From the NCBI GenBank assembly GCA_022447665.1, contig JAKVAQ010000001.1, positions 157,899 to 221,898 on the forward strand: 64,000 nt of DNA, given 5' to 3'. Positions 54,618 to 63,173 of this stretch are shown here, one piece after another (positions within the stretch are counted from its first letter, which is position 1; the number at the start of each line of letters is the position of its first letter). Made by a program: the position numbers and the translations under genes. The notes under the pieces are model-generated. The model did not search any database, had not been told where the DNA came from, and saw nothing but the letters and a program-made list of their open reading frames with translations. This stretch comes from Crocinitomicaceae bacterium (GTDB lineage Bacteria > Bacteroidota > Bacteroidia > Flavobacteriales_D > Crocinitomicaceae).

Positions 54618-54722
54618 AATGTGCGGTGGATGATAAAATGTCTGAGCTTGCTCAAGCATTTGGGAAGCCACAAACATTCTGAACGCGAGTGAAGAAATGA
54701 ATGTGCAGCGGCTAATAAAATG
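54618..54722 (+). repeat. Pair of 23-bp imperfect direct repeats
   Basis: AATGTGCGGTGGATGATAAA at 54618-54637 and AATGTGCAGCGGCTAATAAA at 54700-54719, both continuing ATG, agree in 19 of 23 bases. They lie in the non-coding stretch after nrdA and are 82 bp apart. The function is unknown. Confidence 0.5.
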
Positions 54723-54740
54723 CCCTTAATCTGTGTTCTT

Positions 54741-54754
54741 GTCAACTAGTTGAC
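54741..54754. promoter_or_regulatory. 14-bp perfect palindrome
   Basis: GTCAACTAGTTGAC has no spacer. It lies 20 bp before the terminator stem that ends the nrd unit. It may be a protein site or chance. Confidence 0.3.
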
Positions 54755-54773
54755 GGAGCCAACTAAATAAATT

Positions 54774-54802
54774 AAACCCTGACCTCACGGTCGGGGTTTT
54801 TC
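54774..54802 (+). terminator. Terminator of the nrdB-nrdA unit
   Basis: AAACCCTGACC (54774-54784) pairs with GGTCGGGGTTT (54789-54799) with one mismatch, followed by T residues. Confidence 0.85.
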
Positions 54803-54849
54803 ATTCTATTAAGAGCACAATGGACAAAGCAATTTATTAAATTCGAACC

Positions 54850-55542
54850 ATGATGAGTAAACCAAACTTAATATTGCTTCACGGGGCTTTGGGATCTAAA
54901 GACGAACTGCAACCACTCAAAGAACTTCTTAAAGACGATTTCAAGACCTATACAATGAATTTTGAAGGTCATGGAGACTCAAGCACTGAAGAAACCTTAT
55001 CAATGGACCTATTTGCTCAAAACTTAATCGACTTTTGTGATGAGTACCAAATAGAAAATACCCACATTTTCGGCTACAGTATGGGCGGATATGTTGCCTT
55101 GAATACTGCAAGACAAGCACCTGAATTAGTAAATACGATTATTACGCTTGGAACTAAATTCGCTTGGTCGCCCGAAATTGCAGCGAGAGAAACCAAGCTT
55201 CTTAATCCCGCAAAAATTGAAGAAAAAATCCCGAAGTACGCAGGTTATCTTGCCTCGCTGCATGGGGAAGTAGGGTGGAAAAAGCTTATGCATCAAACTG
55301 CGGTATTAATGAATGGATTAGGGGGCGGTAAAGCTTTCGGCAAAGAAGAATTCTCTTCCATTTCTCATAAAGTATACTTAGGTCATGGTGAAAATGATCA
55401 GATGGTAACCAAGGAAGAAACCAAAGAAATAGAAAGCTACTTACCAAACGCAACGTTCTATTCTCTTCCAAAGTCAGAACATCCCATTGTAAAAGTTAAT
55501 AAAGAAATTTTGGCGAATAAGATTAAGGAAATCCTACTCTAG
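54850..55542 (+). CDS. Alpha/beta hydrolase
   Basis: A 230-residue alpha/beta hydrolase. LILLHGALGSKDELQPL holds the oxyanion loop, GYSMGGYVALNTAR the nucleophile Ser, LGHGENDQMVT the acid and PKSEHPIV the catalytic His. It is cytoplasmic; the substrate is unknown. ATG at 54850, with a second ATG next to it. Its last 9 bp overlap the convergent lipoprotein gene. Confidence 0.9.
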   Translation: MMSKPNLILLHGALGSKDELQPLKELLKDDFKTYTMNFEGHGDSSTEETLSMDLFAQNLIDFCDEYQIENTHIFGYSMGGYVALNTARQAPELVNTIITLGTKFAWSPEIAARETKLLNPAKIEEKIPKYAGYLASLHGEVGWKKLMHQTAVLMNGLGGGKAFGKEEFSSISHKVYLGHGENDQMVTKEETKEIESYLPNATFYSLPKSEHPIVKVNKEILANKIKEILL

Positions 55543-56016
55543 TAACGCGTTAAAGTTAGGAATCATTGATTTTAGTTTGGACTTAATGGATTCAATGTTG
55601 CCCTCCATATTCCCATATTTATCACCTCCGCAATTATAAGTGCTACCTTCAAAAATCACCTCATCCGAAGAAAATAAGGTTAGATAATCTGAAGTCCCAC
55701 CTGTACATCCAACCGACTCATTTTTAGACTTATTCTTCATTTTCGCCGCATTTACCACGTCAATGAGACCATTGAATTGCTTGGAAGTTATCGTTACTTC
55801 CTTTTCGGCAATTATATCTCCATAACTATCTACAACAACTGATATTGAAGAGGTAGTAGCCACAATGTCATAGCTTCTATGGTATGGTGGTGGAACAGAA
55901 GAGTCTCCAAAACTGTATACTACTTTGTCTATTTTATCTGTTTCTATCAATTCGTCTGAATTACCGCATGAGCTTAACATACTCACAACCACTAAATATA
56001 AAAATAGCCTATTCAT
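55534..56016 (-). CDS. Lipoprotein of unknown function
   Basis: A 160-residue lipoprotein with lipobox MLSSC (Cys17). The mature part has VVYSFGDSSVPPPYHRSYDI then a strand-rich region with ITSKQFNGLIDVV. Two late cysteines (ESVGCTGG and STYNCGG) may pair. No domain I know. It resembles many small Flavobacteriales lipoproteins with the S-x-G-x-x-x-P-P-x-x-x-R pattern. The 3' end overlaps the hydrolase gene by 9 bp. Confidence 0.75.
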   Translation of the reverse strand: MNRLFLYLVVVSMLSSCGNSDELIETDKIDKVVYSFGDSSVPPPYHRSYDIVATTSSISVVVDSYGDIIAEKEVTITSKQFNGLIDVVNAAKMKNKSKNESVGCTGGTSDYLTLFSSDEVIFEGSTYNCGGDKYGNMEGNIESIKSKLKSMIPNFNALLE

Positions 56017-56103
56017 ATAATTCTTTGTTATTTTGAGTGTTTTTAGTCTGATTTTGACACGAAAACTTCAAAAAAGGGATGAAAATTGACAAATTTTTCA
56101 ATT

Positions 56104-56745
56104 TCATAAATCTTGAGTATTAAGGTCCTCCAAAGAATCGAGTTGTATATCGGCAATCACAAAACGCTTATCCATTTGGTGCGTTTTTTCAGGAACTCTA
56201 ATTACTTTCATTCTAGCAGCCTTAGCAGCCACCATTCCATTGAAAGAATCTTCTACGACCCAACAATCTGTCGCTTCGACACCCAACTTTTGAGCGCAGG
56301 TTAAAAATACCGCAGGATGGGGTTTACCTAGAATCTCATCTTCTGCTGAATGAATTGCATCAAAATATGATTCAATATTAAGTCGCTGCATAACCGCTGC
56401 AATAATTGCTTTACTTGAGGAAGTGGCCAAGCCAATTTTATAACCATCGTCTTTTAAGGCATTGAGTGCTTCTTGAACTCCAGGAAGGGTCGTTCCTTGC
56501 TTTAAAACTTCTCGTATTAATATATCAATAATATCTTGTGTTACCGCTTCTAAGCTCTTTCCTTCCCATGGGCGTTTATTGTACCAAAGCTTTACAACCT
56601 CATCAATTCTTAAACCTACCGTTTCCTCACAATCGGTATGTGTAAGATCTAAGCCTACTTTCCCAAAACCTTCTACCTCAGCTATTTTCCAGAGCGGTTC
56701 GGAGTCAATGAGAACTCCATCCATATCAAATATTATTGCTTTCAT
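56104..56745 (-). CDS. HAD-superfamily sugar phosphatase (HxpB-like)
   Basis: A 213-residue HAD hydrolase. Motif I FDMDGVLIDSE (nucleophile Asp8), motif II LATSSS, the Lys of motif III in GKPHPAVF, and motif IV WVVEDSFNG are all present. The subfamily with GVLIDSEPLW includes E. coli HxpB (YniC), which acts on hexitol and hexose phosphates. Its start overlaps the kdsB stop by 4 bp, so the two are coupled. It is not of the KdsC type, so a direct Kdo step is not implied. Confidence 0.9.
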   Translation of the reverse strand: MKAIIFDMDGVLIDSEPLWKIAEVEGFGKVGLDLTHTDCEETVGLRIDEVVKLWYNKRPWEGKSLEAVTQDIIDILIREVLKQGTTLPGVQEALNALKDDGYKIGLATSSSKAIIAAVMQRLNIESYFDAIHSAEDEILGKPHPAVFLTCAQKLGVEATDCWVVEDSFNGMVAAKAARMKVIRVPEKTHQMDKRFVIADIQLDSLEDLNTQDL

Positions 56746-57476
56746 AAGAGATCTAACACTTTCTTTACATCCTCTGGAACGTCAATATTTGGTGTGTCTA
56801 AATCAGATATAATACAACGGATTTTATAACCATTCTCTAACCATCTTAACTGCTCTAATGATTCTGATTTTTCTAATTCAGTGGGTGATAATTTCAATAA
56901 CTCATTTAATGTTTCTCTTCTCCAAGCATAGAGCCCAATGTGTTTGTAGAATAATGTGGATGCCAACCAATCCTCATGCGGTTTTTGAGCAACATGTGGA
57001 ATTGGACTTCGTGAAAAATAGAGGGCATCTTGATTTTTATCCATAGCCACTTTTACGCGATTTGGGTTACGAATTGCCTCAATATTGTCAATTTTTCGCG
57101 CAATTGTTGCAATTTTTACCTCATTTTGGTCAAAAACTGAAATAATTCGCTCAAGTTGTTTCGGATGAATTAACGGCTCATCACCCTGAATATTTATAAC
57201 GACTTCAAACTCCTTTAACACATTAACCACTTCTCCACATCGTTCCGTCCCGTTTCTATGCGTATCCGCAGTCATCATTACTTCACCTCCGAATGATTTA
57301 ACCTCATCGAAGATTCGTTGATCATCCGTTGCCACAATAACTTTTGAGATCAGTGAGCATTCAGAAGCTCTTTCATAAACTCTACGAATCATTGTTTTAC
57401 CCTTAAGATCAATTAATGGCTTCCCAGGAAAACGAGAAGACTCATAACGTGCAGGAATTATTCCAAGAACTTTCAT
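56742..57476 (-). CDS. kdsB: 3-deoxy-manno-octulosonate cytidylyltransferase
   Basis: A 244-residue CMP-Kdo synthetase. IIPARYESSRFPGKPL is the CTP-binding signature, NIQGDEPLI holds the metal-binding Asp, and YFSRSPIPH and HIGLYAWRRETL match the family. It activates Kdo for lipid A core synthesis in the cytoplasm. A near-consensus promoter ends 4 bp before the ATG. The HAD phosphatase overlaps its end. Confidence 0.95.
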   Translation of the reverse strand: MKVLGIIPARYESSRFPGKPLIDLKGKTMIRRVYERASECSLISKVIVATDDQRIFDEVKSFGGEVMMTADTHRNGTERCGEVVNVLKEFEVVINIQGDEPLIHPKQLERIISVFDQNEVKIATIARKIDNIEAIRNPNRVKVAMDKNQDALYFSRSPIPHVAQKPHEDWLASTLFYKHIGLYAWRRETLNELLKLSPTELEKSESLEQLRWLENGYKIRCIISDLDTPNIDVPEDVKKVLDLL

Positions 57477-57480
57477 CCCT

Positions 57481-57513
57481 CAAAGATAGATTTATGGGTT
57501 GACTTATTTCAAA
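57481..57513 (-). promoter_or_regulatory. kdsB promoter, predicted leaderless
   Basis: On the minus strand TTTG (57513-57510), 21-bp spacer, TATCTTTG (57488-57481). The -7 box ends 4 bp before the ATG at 57476, so transcription would begin about at the start codon. The -33 element lies inside the end of lipB. Confidence 0.5.
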
Positions 57514-58196
57514 TCGAAATCGAAAACATTGGCCATGTTCTCTGTTAAAGCTTCCTGAACCTCAGCCATATCAACTTCATGACCAAGTTCCTTGGCCATA
57601 GACGTTACCGCTTTATCTACAATACCGCAAGGAACGATATTGTTGAAATAGGTTAGGTCCGGATTTACATTTAATGCAATACCATGCATGGTTACCCATC
57701 GTGAACTCTTAACACCCATTGCACAAATTTTGCGTTCCTGTGGTGTTCCTCCATCCACCCACACTCCTGTAAGCCCTTCAACTCTTCCTGCAGTAATGCC
57801 AAACTCGAATAAAGTTAAAATTACCGCCTCTTCAAGAAAACGCATGTACTTATGAATGTCTGTAAAGAACTGATCAAGATCAAAAATTGGATACATAACC
57901 AATTGGCCTGGGCCATGGTAGGTAATATCTCCACCTCGGTTAATTTTATAGTATTGGGCGTCTTTCTCTTTGAGCATTTGTTCGTTGATCAACAAGTTTC
58001 CTGGAGATCCACTTTTACCCAAGGTATATACGTGTGGATGCTGGCAAAATAAAAGATCATGCGAAGGAAGATCGTTGGTTTCTTCTTTTCGAAATGCAAT
58101 CTTAAGATCAACCTTCGACTTGAATAATTCCTCCTGATAATCCCAAGCCTTCTTGTAATCAATCAATCCTAAATCTTCTACCTTAACCTGGTTCAT
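57504..58196 (-). CDS. lipB: Octanoyl-[ACP]:protein N-octanoyltransferase
   Basis: A 230-residue LipB. RGGDITYHGPGQLVMYPI is the signature loop. GVKSSRWVTMHGIALNV holds the active-site Lys region, and NNIVPCGIVDKAVTSM holds the catalytic Cys. It transfers octanoate from ACP to lipoyl domains of 2-oxoacid dehydrogenases. ATG at 58196, after a 9-bp gap from the sorted-protein gene. Confidence 0.95.
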   Translation of the reverse strand: MNQVKVEDLGLIDYKKAWDYQEELFKSKVDLKIAFRKEETNDLPSHDLLFCQHPHVYTLGKSGSPGNLLINEQMLKEKDAQYYKINRGGDITYHGPGQLVMYPIFDLDQFFTDIHKYMRFLEEAVILTLFEFGITAGRVEGLTGVWVDGGTPQERKICAMGVKSSRWVTMHGIALNVNPDLTYFNNIVPCGIVDKAVTSMAKELGHEVDMAEVQEALTENMANVFDFDLK

Positions 58197-58205
58197 ATTA
58201 CAAAA

Positions 58206-59264
58206 CTAAAGAATAGTTAGACTACCCCGATATACTCTGCCTGTTTCTTTGAGTTCGAGAACATAGAAATAAACGCCATCAGCCAATCCCTGCGGAATCC
58301 ATTGATTGTAATAATGATTAGAGAGGTAAACATAATCTCCCCACCTATTTAACACAGTAAGTCTTGTATCCTCTGAAAGTCCGCGTATAATGAAGGCATC
58401 ATTAATACCGTCGTTATCTGACGTAATGATATTGGGTATGATAGGATTCACAAGAATATTGTAGGATTGAAAAATCAAGCAACTATCCGCACTCCAGTAC
58501 CCCAACTCAACCTTCGTATTCTGATTAAAAATTGGATGAATCGAAGAAGTATCTTCGTACGTCTCCCCTGTATTTAAAGTCCATAATTCCGCTTCACTGT
58601 CAATCAATGCCGAAAGAGTGAGTGACTGCCCATAATCTACCGTATACTCTACTTCAGGAAATGGAGTAGTGAAATCCAAAACGAAATTATCGATTAATAT
58701 GGAGCCATTTTCTTCAGGTTGGCTCCCTTTGGAAAATTCCAGGTAGATAAAGTTAATTACTTCATATGCCTGGAAAACAGCATAATATTTTCTCCACCTA
58801 CAATTAGAATCGGCCTCAAAAGTTCCCAGAACCTTACCATCCGTGCAACTATACTCGCTCGAACCTCGAATAACAAGATCACCGGGATTATTTAAATCGA
58901 AATGATAAAGGTTTGAAATACTGTCTTGACAAGCTTGAGCCAAATGAATTTCGATTAGGAAACAGCTACCTGCTGGCAACGGATTCTCTAATTCTTGATA
59001 TACGGATTCTTTCGTGCCATCCTCTTTGTACAATAAATCTAGGTAGGTTTCTCCATCCTGAGGAGGTAATTCTACGTTCCACCATCCAGGTTGGGTATCA
59101 GGTGTATTAATACTTCCGCAACCCGCTTGCCAAAACTCAGGAATATTTTCAATTCCAGGTGTGCCTTCAAAACTTCCATTCCGTATAAAATTATCAGCCC
59201 ATGAAAAATGGGAAAACAAAATACTGGTGATTACCAATATATATATCTGATATGTTTTATGCAT
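58206..59264 (-). CDS. Exported protein with type B (gliding-associated) T9SS sorting domain
   Basis: A 352-residue protein with signal peptide IYILVITSILFSHFSWA. A galactose-binding-like beta domain follows (NFIRNGSFEGTPGIENIPEF, near 25-200). The last 80 residues are a CHU_C/type B sorting domain: NIITSDNDGINDAFIIRGL, LTVLNRWGDYVY, GLADGVYFYVLEL. The usual FTPNGDGxND motif is here ITSDNDGIND. It is secreted by the T9SS. It sits 3 bp downstream of the PTPS/QueD gene, so they may be co-transcribed by chance of packing. Confidence 0.88.
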   Translation of the reverse strand: MHKTYQIYILVITSILFSHFSWADNFIRNGSFEGTPGIENIPEFWQAGCGSINTPDTQPGWWNVELPPQDGETYLDLLYKEDGTKESVYQELENPLPAGSCFLIEIHLAQACQDSISNLYHFDLNNPGDLVIRGSSEYSCTDGKVLGTFEADSNCRWRKYYAVFQAYEVINFIYLEFSKGSQPEENGSILIDNFVLDFTTPFPEVEYTVDYGQSLTLSALIDSEAELWTLNTGETYEDTSSIHPIFNQNTKVELGYWSADSCLIFQSYNILVNPIIPNIITSDNDGINDAFIIRGLSEDTRLTVLNRWGDYVYLSNHYYNQWIPQGLADGVYFYVLELKETGRVYRGSLTIL

Positions 59265-59267
59265 GAG

Positions 59268-59675
59268 TTAACCTCCGTACTCCACGAAATTCCTAGGGGT
59301 TTCATACAAACGAACCTTTAATTCAAACTTGTTTTCCAATCGAGACCTCAGCTTATTCCAAATAACGATTGATATATTCTCCGCGGTTGGGATTAAGTTT
59401 TTAAACTCTTCTGTATCCAAATTTAAGTTTTTATGATCAAATCTATCTTCTACTTCAGTTTTAATCACATCTCGAAGGTAGCCTAGATCAATAACATACC
59501 CCGTTTCTTCATCCACCTCTCCAGTTACCCAAACTTCCAGTTCATAATTGTGTCCGTGGTAGTTATAGTTATTACACTTTCCAAAAACTTCTTGATTTTT
59601 TTCATCTGTCCATTTTGGATTATACAGTCGATGTGCTGCATTAAAGTGTGCTCTTCTACAAACCGAAACCGCCAT
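59268..59675 (-). CDS. queD: 6-pyruvoyl-tetrahydropterin synthase / QueD family
   Basis: A 135-residue enzyme. Zinc ligands are in AHFNAAHRL and HGHNYEL, the catalytic Cys in FGKCNNYNYHGHNY, and LRLYETPRNFVEY-like residues close the pocket (seen as VRLYETPRNFVEY). In bacteria this family mostly makes 6-carboxytetrahydropterin for queuosine. A pterin role is also possible. No other queuosine gene is adjacent. Confidence 0.9.
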   Translation of the reverse strand: MAVSVCRRAHFNAAHRLYNPKWTDEKNQEVFGKCNNYNYHGHNYELEVWVTGEVDEETGYVIDLGYLRDVIKTEVEDRFDHKNLNLDTEEFKNLIPTAENISIVIWNKLRSRLENKFELKVRLYETPRNFVEYGG

Positions 59676-59835
59676 TTATTGCCTATTTAAATTATTGTAA
59701 TCTATAAAACTAAGGAAATCCAAAATTGTTTTGGGTTTACTGGCTTCCTTTCTGATTTTTAAAAGCAAAAAATGGCAAATAATGGAGTTTTTTCGTTTCT
59801 TTGTCGTGAAAAATCATAACCCCAAAAGTATCGTC

Positions 59836-60405
59836 ATGAAGAAGATATTCCTACTAATGCCCCTTTTCTTAGCTATAAGCTTGGTATCGTGTGGAGGAAA
59901 TGATGGTGAGGTATCAGAAGATAATACGGATTCTATAGCTTCGGCAGATTTCAATGGAATGAATGAAATTTCCCTTGCTGAGCACGGGTTGAATATGGGA
60001 ATAATGCTTCCTCAGGTTGAATCAGCAACTGGTAGTTCAATTGAGCCTTCTATTGAGCACGCTGATGGGGACTACCTTTGGTTTGTAGATATTGGAACTC
60101 ACTTTCATATGGTAATAGAGGATTACGGTAACGAAAAAAATAAAGTGGGTAATGAAAAAGAGCGTTTAGCAGATTTAGAAAGAATTTTCACCATCGAATA
60201 TATTGTTGATGAGCCTAACCTTATCATGTATAAAAGAACGCTTCATGAAGGTCAAGGTGGTAAAACATCTTATCACTGTTACGGAGAAACAACTATTGAA
60301 GGATATACTTATGTACTTCACTCTGATGAGGATGGAAGTTTAAAACCAATTATTGAAGATATGGTTAAGACTATTCGTTCGGCGAGAGAGTTATCTGTAT
60401 CATAA
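59836..60405 (+). CDS. Lipoprotein of unknown function
   Basis: The start ATG 59836 gives MKKIFLLMPLFLAISLVSC, lipobox LVSC with Cys19; earlier in-frame starts would hide the signal. The mature 170 residues begin with an acidic linker. They contain NGMNEISLAEHGLNMGIMLP, then DYLWFVDIGTHFHMVIEDYG and KTSYHCYGETTIEGYTYVL. I know no domain. A shared terminator lies 28 bp downstream. Confidence 0.8.
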   Translation: MKKIFLLMPLFLAISLVSCGGNDGEVSEDNTDSIASADFNGMNEISLAEHGLNMGIMLPQVESATGSSIEPSIEHADGDYLWFVDIGTHFHMVIEDYGNEKNKVGNEKERLADLERIFTIEYIVDEPNLIMYKRTLHEGQGGKTSYHCYGETTIEGYTYVLHSDEDGSLKPIIEDMVKTIRSARELSVS

Positions 60406-60432
60406 GGGTTCTGTTCAGAAAAAATATTGACA

Positions 60433-60470
60433 ACAAAAAAGGGAACTCAATCATGAGCTCCCTTTTTTTA
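60433..60470. terminator. Bidirectional terminator
   Basis: AAAAAAGGGAACTCA (from 60435) pairs with TGAGCTCCCTTTTTT to 60469 with one mismatch, A-run before and T-run after. It separates two convergent genes. Confidence 0.85.
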
Positions 60471-60485
60471 TTTCTTGAATGATGA

Positions 60486-60869
60486 TTAGTAAAGTTTACG
60501 CTTTAACCAAGTTCTCATTTCTTTAATCTCTTCTCTGTTGAATTTATTTTCTGATCGCTTAATAAGTTCTAATAAGTACGTTAAGTTTTCAGCATCTGTT
60601 CCAGGCTCTTTCAACTCTTCATCCTCAGCGTCTTCTGGTGCATCCTCCGGTAACTCTATTTCGATTTTCTCAACAGTGTGATCGAAACATCCTTCTTCAG
60701 TAATGTATTCTGAACTTAATCTGAATGTTTTTGCCAATAAGGGATCCTCATCTTTTAACGCATCCTCACGTAAATCCATTAAGCTCTTCACCAATTTTTC
60801 TCCATCGAAACCTTTGGCTAAATCTTTAATTACTTTATCTATTTTTTTGTTAGACTCTTCTCTGATCAT
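60486..60869 (-). CDS. Acidic helical protein, function unknown
   Basis: A 127-residue cytoplasmic protein from ATG 60869 (MIREESNKKIDKVIKDLAKG); a TTG 18 bp earlier is possible. It is highly charged, with an acidic linker LPEDAPEDAEDEELKEPG and a basic C-terminus EEIKEMRTWLKRKLY. It has no TM, signal or known domain. It looks like a conserved Flavobacteriales hypothetical protein, from memory only. Confidence 0.65.
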   Translation of the reverse strand: MIREESNKKIDKVIKDLAKGFDGEKLVKSLMDLREDALKDEDPLLAKTFRLSSEYITEEGCFDHTVEKIEIELPEDAPEDAEDEELKEPGTDAENLTYLLELIKRSENKFNREEIKEMRTWLKRKLY

Positions 60870-60982
60870 GCGTAAAAATTTTGCCAAAAATAGTCAATCC
60901 GATTGAAAATTCCTGAATAATTCTTAGTGGCTTAAAGTTCTTGCTTCATATTTTGTATTTTCAAGCATTAAAAGAAAGACTC

Positions 60983-61729
60983 TTGAAGAAAACGGTTGAC
61001 ATAATAACCTCCAACAATATTTCAATTCAATATGAGGCCGCGAGCATCGCAAGCAGAGGCTTAGCCTTATTAATTGACTTATTGGTCATGTTTGTCTACA
61101 TGATATTCATGTCTATTCTCTTCGCAATCATGGGAATAGGGTTTTTTACAAGTGGTGACTTTTTTATGGTTTTTCTCTACATCTTGATTTTATTACCACT
61201 TACATTTTACTCTCTAATTATGGAGTATCTCGTAAAAGGACAAACTGTTGGGAAACTAGCTATGGGGATTCGAGTGGTACGTTTAAACGGACAAAACGCT
61301 ACGATCAACGACTATACCATGCGTTGGGCTTTTAAAATTGTAGATTTCTGGTTCTCATTAGGTGCTATTGGCGCAATATTCATTTCAACTACCGATAAGG
61401 GACAGCGTATTGGTGATATTCTAGCACAAACAGCCATCGTTAAAAACAAGCCGGAACAAGCCTATTCAATCCGTGATATTCTCAATATAAAGTCGCGTGC
61501 CGATCATGAACCTACCTATTTAGGTGTTACGCGCTTTACTGATGAAGACATGATCTTGATTAAGAATGCTATTTCAAGAGTTCGTAAATATCCGAACGAG
61601 CCGCATAAGCAATTGGTGAGAGATTTAGCAACCAAGTCTGCCAAGCTTTTGAATTTAGAAGAAGTTCCTCAGAAGAAGTTGACTTTCTTAAAGACATTGC
61701 TCCAAGATTATATTGTATTAACGCGATAG
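60983..61729 (+). CDS. RDD family membrane protein
   Basis: There is no ATG. TTG at 60983 gives a start KKTVDIITSNNISIQYEAAS, which aligns with how these proteins usually begin. The RDD domain has R in ASRGLALLIDLLVMF and D in TTDKGQRIGDILAQT, with three TM helices. A cytoplasmic tail of about 90 residues follows (RFTDEDMILIKNAISRVRKY). Proteins with this tail are commonly encoded beside the SpoIIM gene in Bacteroidota, but here it is 30 kb away. Its 3' end overlaps the opposite gene by 12 bp. Confidence 0.85.
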   Translation: MKKTVDIITSNNISIQYEAASIASRGLALLIDLLVMFVYMIFMSILFAIMGIGFFTSGDFFMVFLYILILLPLTFYSLIMEYLVKGQTVGKLAMGIRVVRLNGQNATINDYTMRWAFKIVDFWFSLGAIGAIFISTTDKGQRIGDILAQTAIVKNKPEQAYSIRDILNIKSRADHEPTYLGVTRFTDEDMILIKNAISRVRKYPNEPHKQLVRDLATKSAKLLNLEEVPQKKLTFLKTLLQDYIVLTR

Positions 61730-63172
61730 GAGCTCTTTCTTATTTACTTTACCAATGGGATTTAAGGGTAGTTTTTCTAGAACATGGATTTTTCGAGGAA
61801 TTTCATAACGTGCTAATTTAGCTTTTAGATATTCCATAATTGAATTCGTTTCAATCTCCTTATTTAACTCAAGAAATACTTCAAATCGTTGGCCATATTC
61901 ATCATCATCAACAGGCAACACCTCTGCTATACGAACTTCACTTAGTTCCATCAAAGCATTCTTAAGATTCACAGGGTAAACATTTTCACCACCAGAAACA
62001 ATCATATCATCTATTCTTCCGCATAAATAGATGAATTCATTTTCTATTTCAGCAGCATCGCCAGTAGGAATCCATTCTCCTTTTTGAAACGCCCATTTGG
62101 CTTGGATCATTAGTTGGCCATTCTCAATTTTGGTTTTTACGCCCTTAATGGGTTTACCAATTGTTCCAGCATCTTTTGCGCTAATAGTTGGGGTTGACAT
62201 AATACAAAACCCAGCTTCAGATGTGCCATATAAATTCCAAACAATTTCGCCAAAATTCCTTTCCGTTTCTCTTAAAGTAGATTCGTGCAAAGCCGCTCCC
62301 CCAGAAATAATGCACTTTAATTGCTCGGCCTCAATTTTTGAATCATTAATACATTTATTTAACCGATCTAGCATAAGCGGCACAGCGGTTAAGACTTCTA
62401 TTTTAAAATGCCTCAAAGTATTCGCCAACTCTTTCTCGTTAAACTTCTGCGACATATGAATTTCAGCGCCTAATACTATTGAAATAAACAAAGCAGAAAT
62501 ACCAAATCCGTGGTAAATAGGTGTTGCAATATAGATCTTTGAATACTTATGAAGTTCTAGTTGATTTATTAAGGCTCTGAAAGGAGGAATAAAAGTGGCT
62601 ATTGACGATTTTCGTGAGATCTCTTTTGGTAATCCAGTAGTTCCGCTTGTCATTACTGTGAATGGTCCCATGGATGTGGGCTTTACCTTAGTTTTAGATT
62701 GCTCAGAGTGAAAATTAATATCCCGAAAGTTAAATGGTTCGAATTTCGATTCAACTTTATGTTGGTTATCATAGTCGGTTAAAACATGCGTCGGATTTAG
62801 CTTATCTAAAAGCTCATTTAACTGGCTGGCACTTAAGTTTGGATTAATTAATATTGTTTTTGATCCTATAGCTGATAAACCAACTATAGTTAAGGTCAGT
62901 GGAACTGAATCAAGACTGATTAAGCATACCTTACTCGTTTTATTTATACTTAATTGGTTGGTGAAAATTGAAAATGCAGTTTTGGACTGTGAAAAGAAAT
63001 CAGCGTAGCTAAGCAAATATTCTCCATCATCAAGAGCAACGTTACTTGCATGTGTTTTCTGTAAAAAATGTAGATATCCTAAAAAATTCTTTCCAAACTT
63101 CTGAAAACTAAAGAACAATCTCAAAAGCTTAAGCGGAGAAAGAAGACCAATATTGTTTAAAAGTCTTAACAT
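61718..63172 (-). CDS. AMP-dependent acyl-CoA synthetase/ligase-like enzyme
   Basis: A 484-residue ANL-superfamily enzyme. The P-loop TSGTTGLPKEISRKS, the motif LYGTSEAGF, PTGDAAEIENEFIYLCGR and the hinge VSGGENVYPVNLK are present. The final catalytic Lys is in NPIGKVNKKEL. It adenylates a carboxylate, probably a fatty or aryl acid, then forms a thioester. It follows the dehydrogenase gene by 1 bp. The pair suggests modification of a fatty-acid-like compound. Confidence 0.9.
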   Translation of the reverse strand: MLRLLNNIGLLSPLKLLRLFFSFQKFGKNFLGYLHFLQKTHASNVALDDGEYLLSYADFFSQSKTAFSIFTNQLSINKTSKVCLISLDSVPLTLTIVGLSAIGSKTILINPNLSASQLNELLDKLNPTHVLTDYDNQHKVESKFEPFNFRDINFHSEQSKTKVKPTSMGPFTVMTSGTTGLPKEISRKSSIATFIPPFRALINQLELHKYSKIYIATPIYHGFGISALFISIVLGAEIHMSQKFNEKELANTLRHFKIEVLTAVPLMLDRLNKCINDSKIEAEQLKCIISGGAALHESTLRETERNFGEIVWNLYGTSEAGFCIMSTPTISAKDAGTIGKPIKGVKTKIENGQLMIQAKWAFQKGEWIPTGDAAEIENEFIYLCGRIDDMIVSGGENVYPVNLKNALMELSEVRIAEVLPVDDDEYGQRFEVFLELNKEIETNSIMEYLKAKLARYEIPRKIHVLEKLPLNPIGKVNKKELLSR

Positions 63173-63173
63173 T

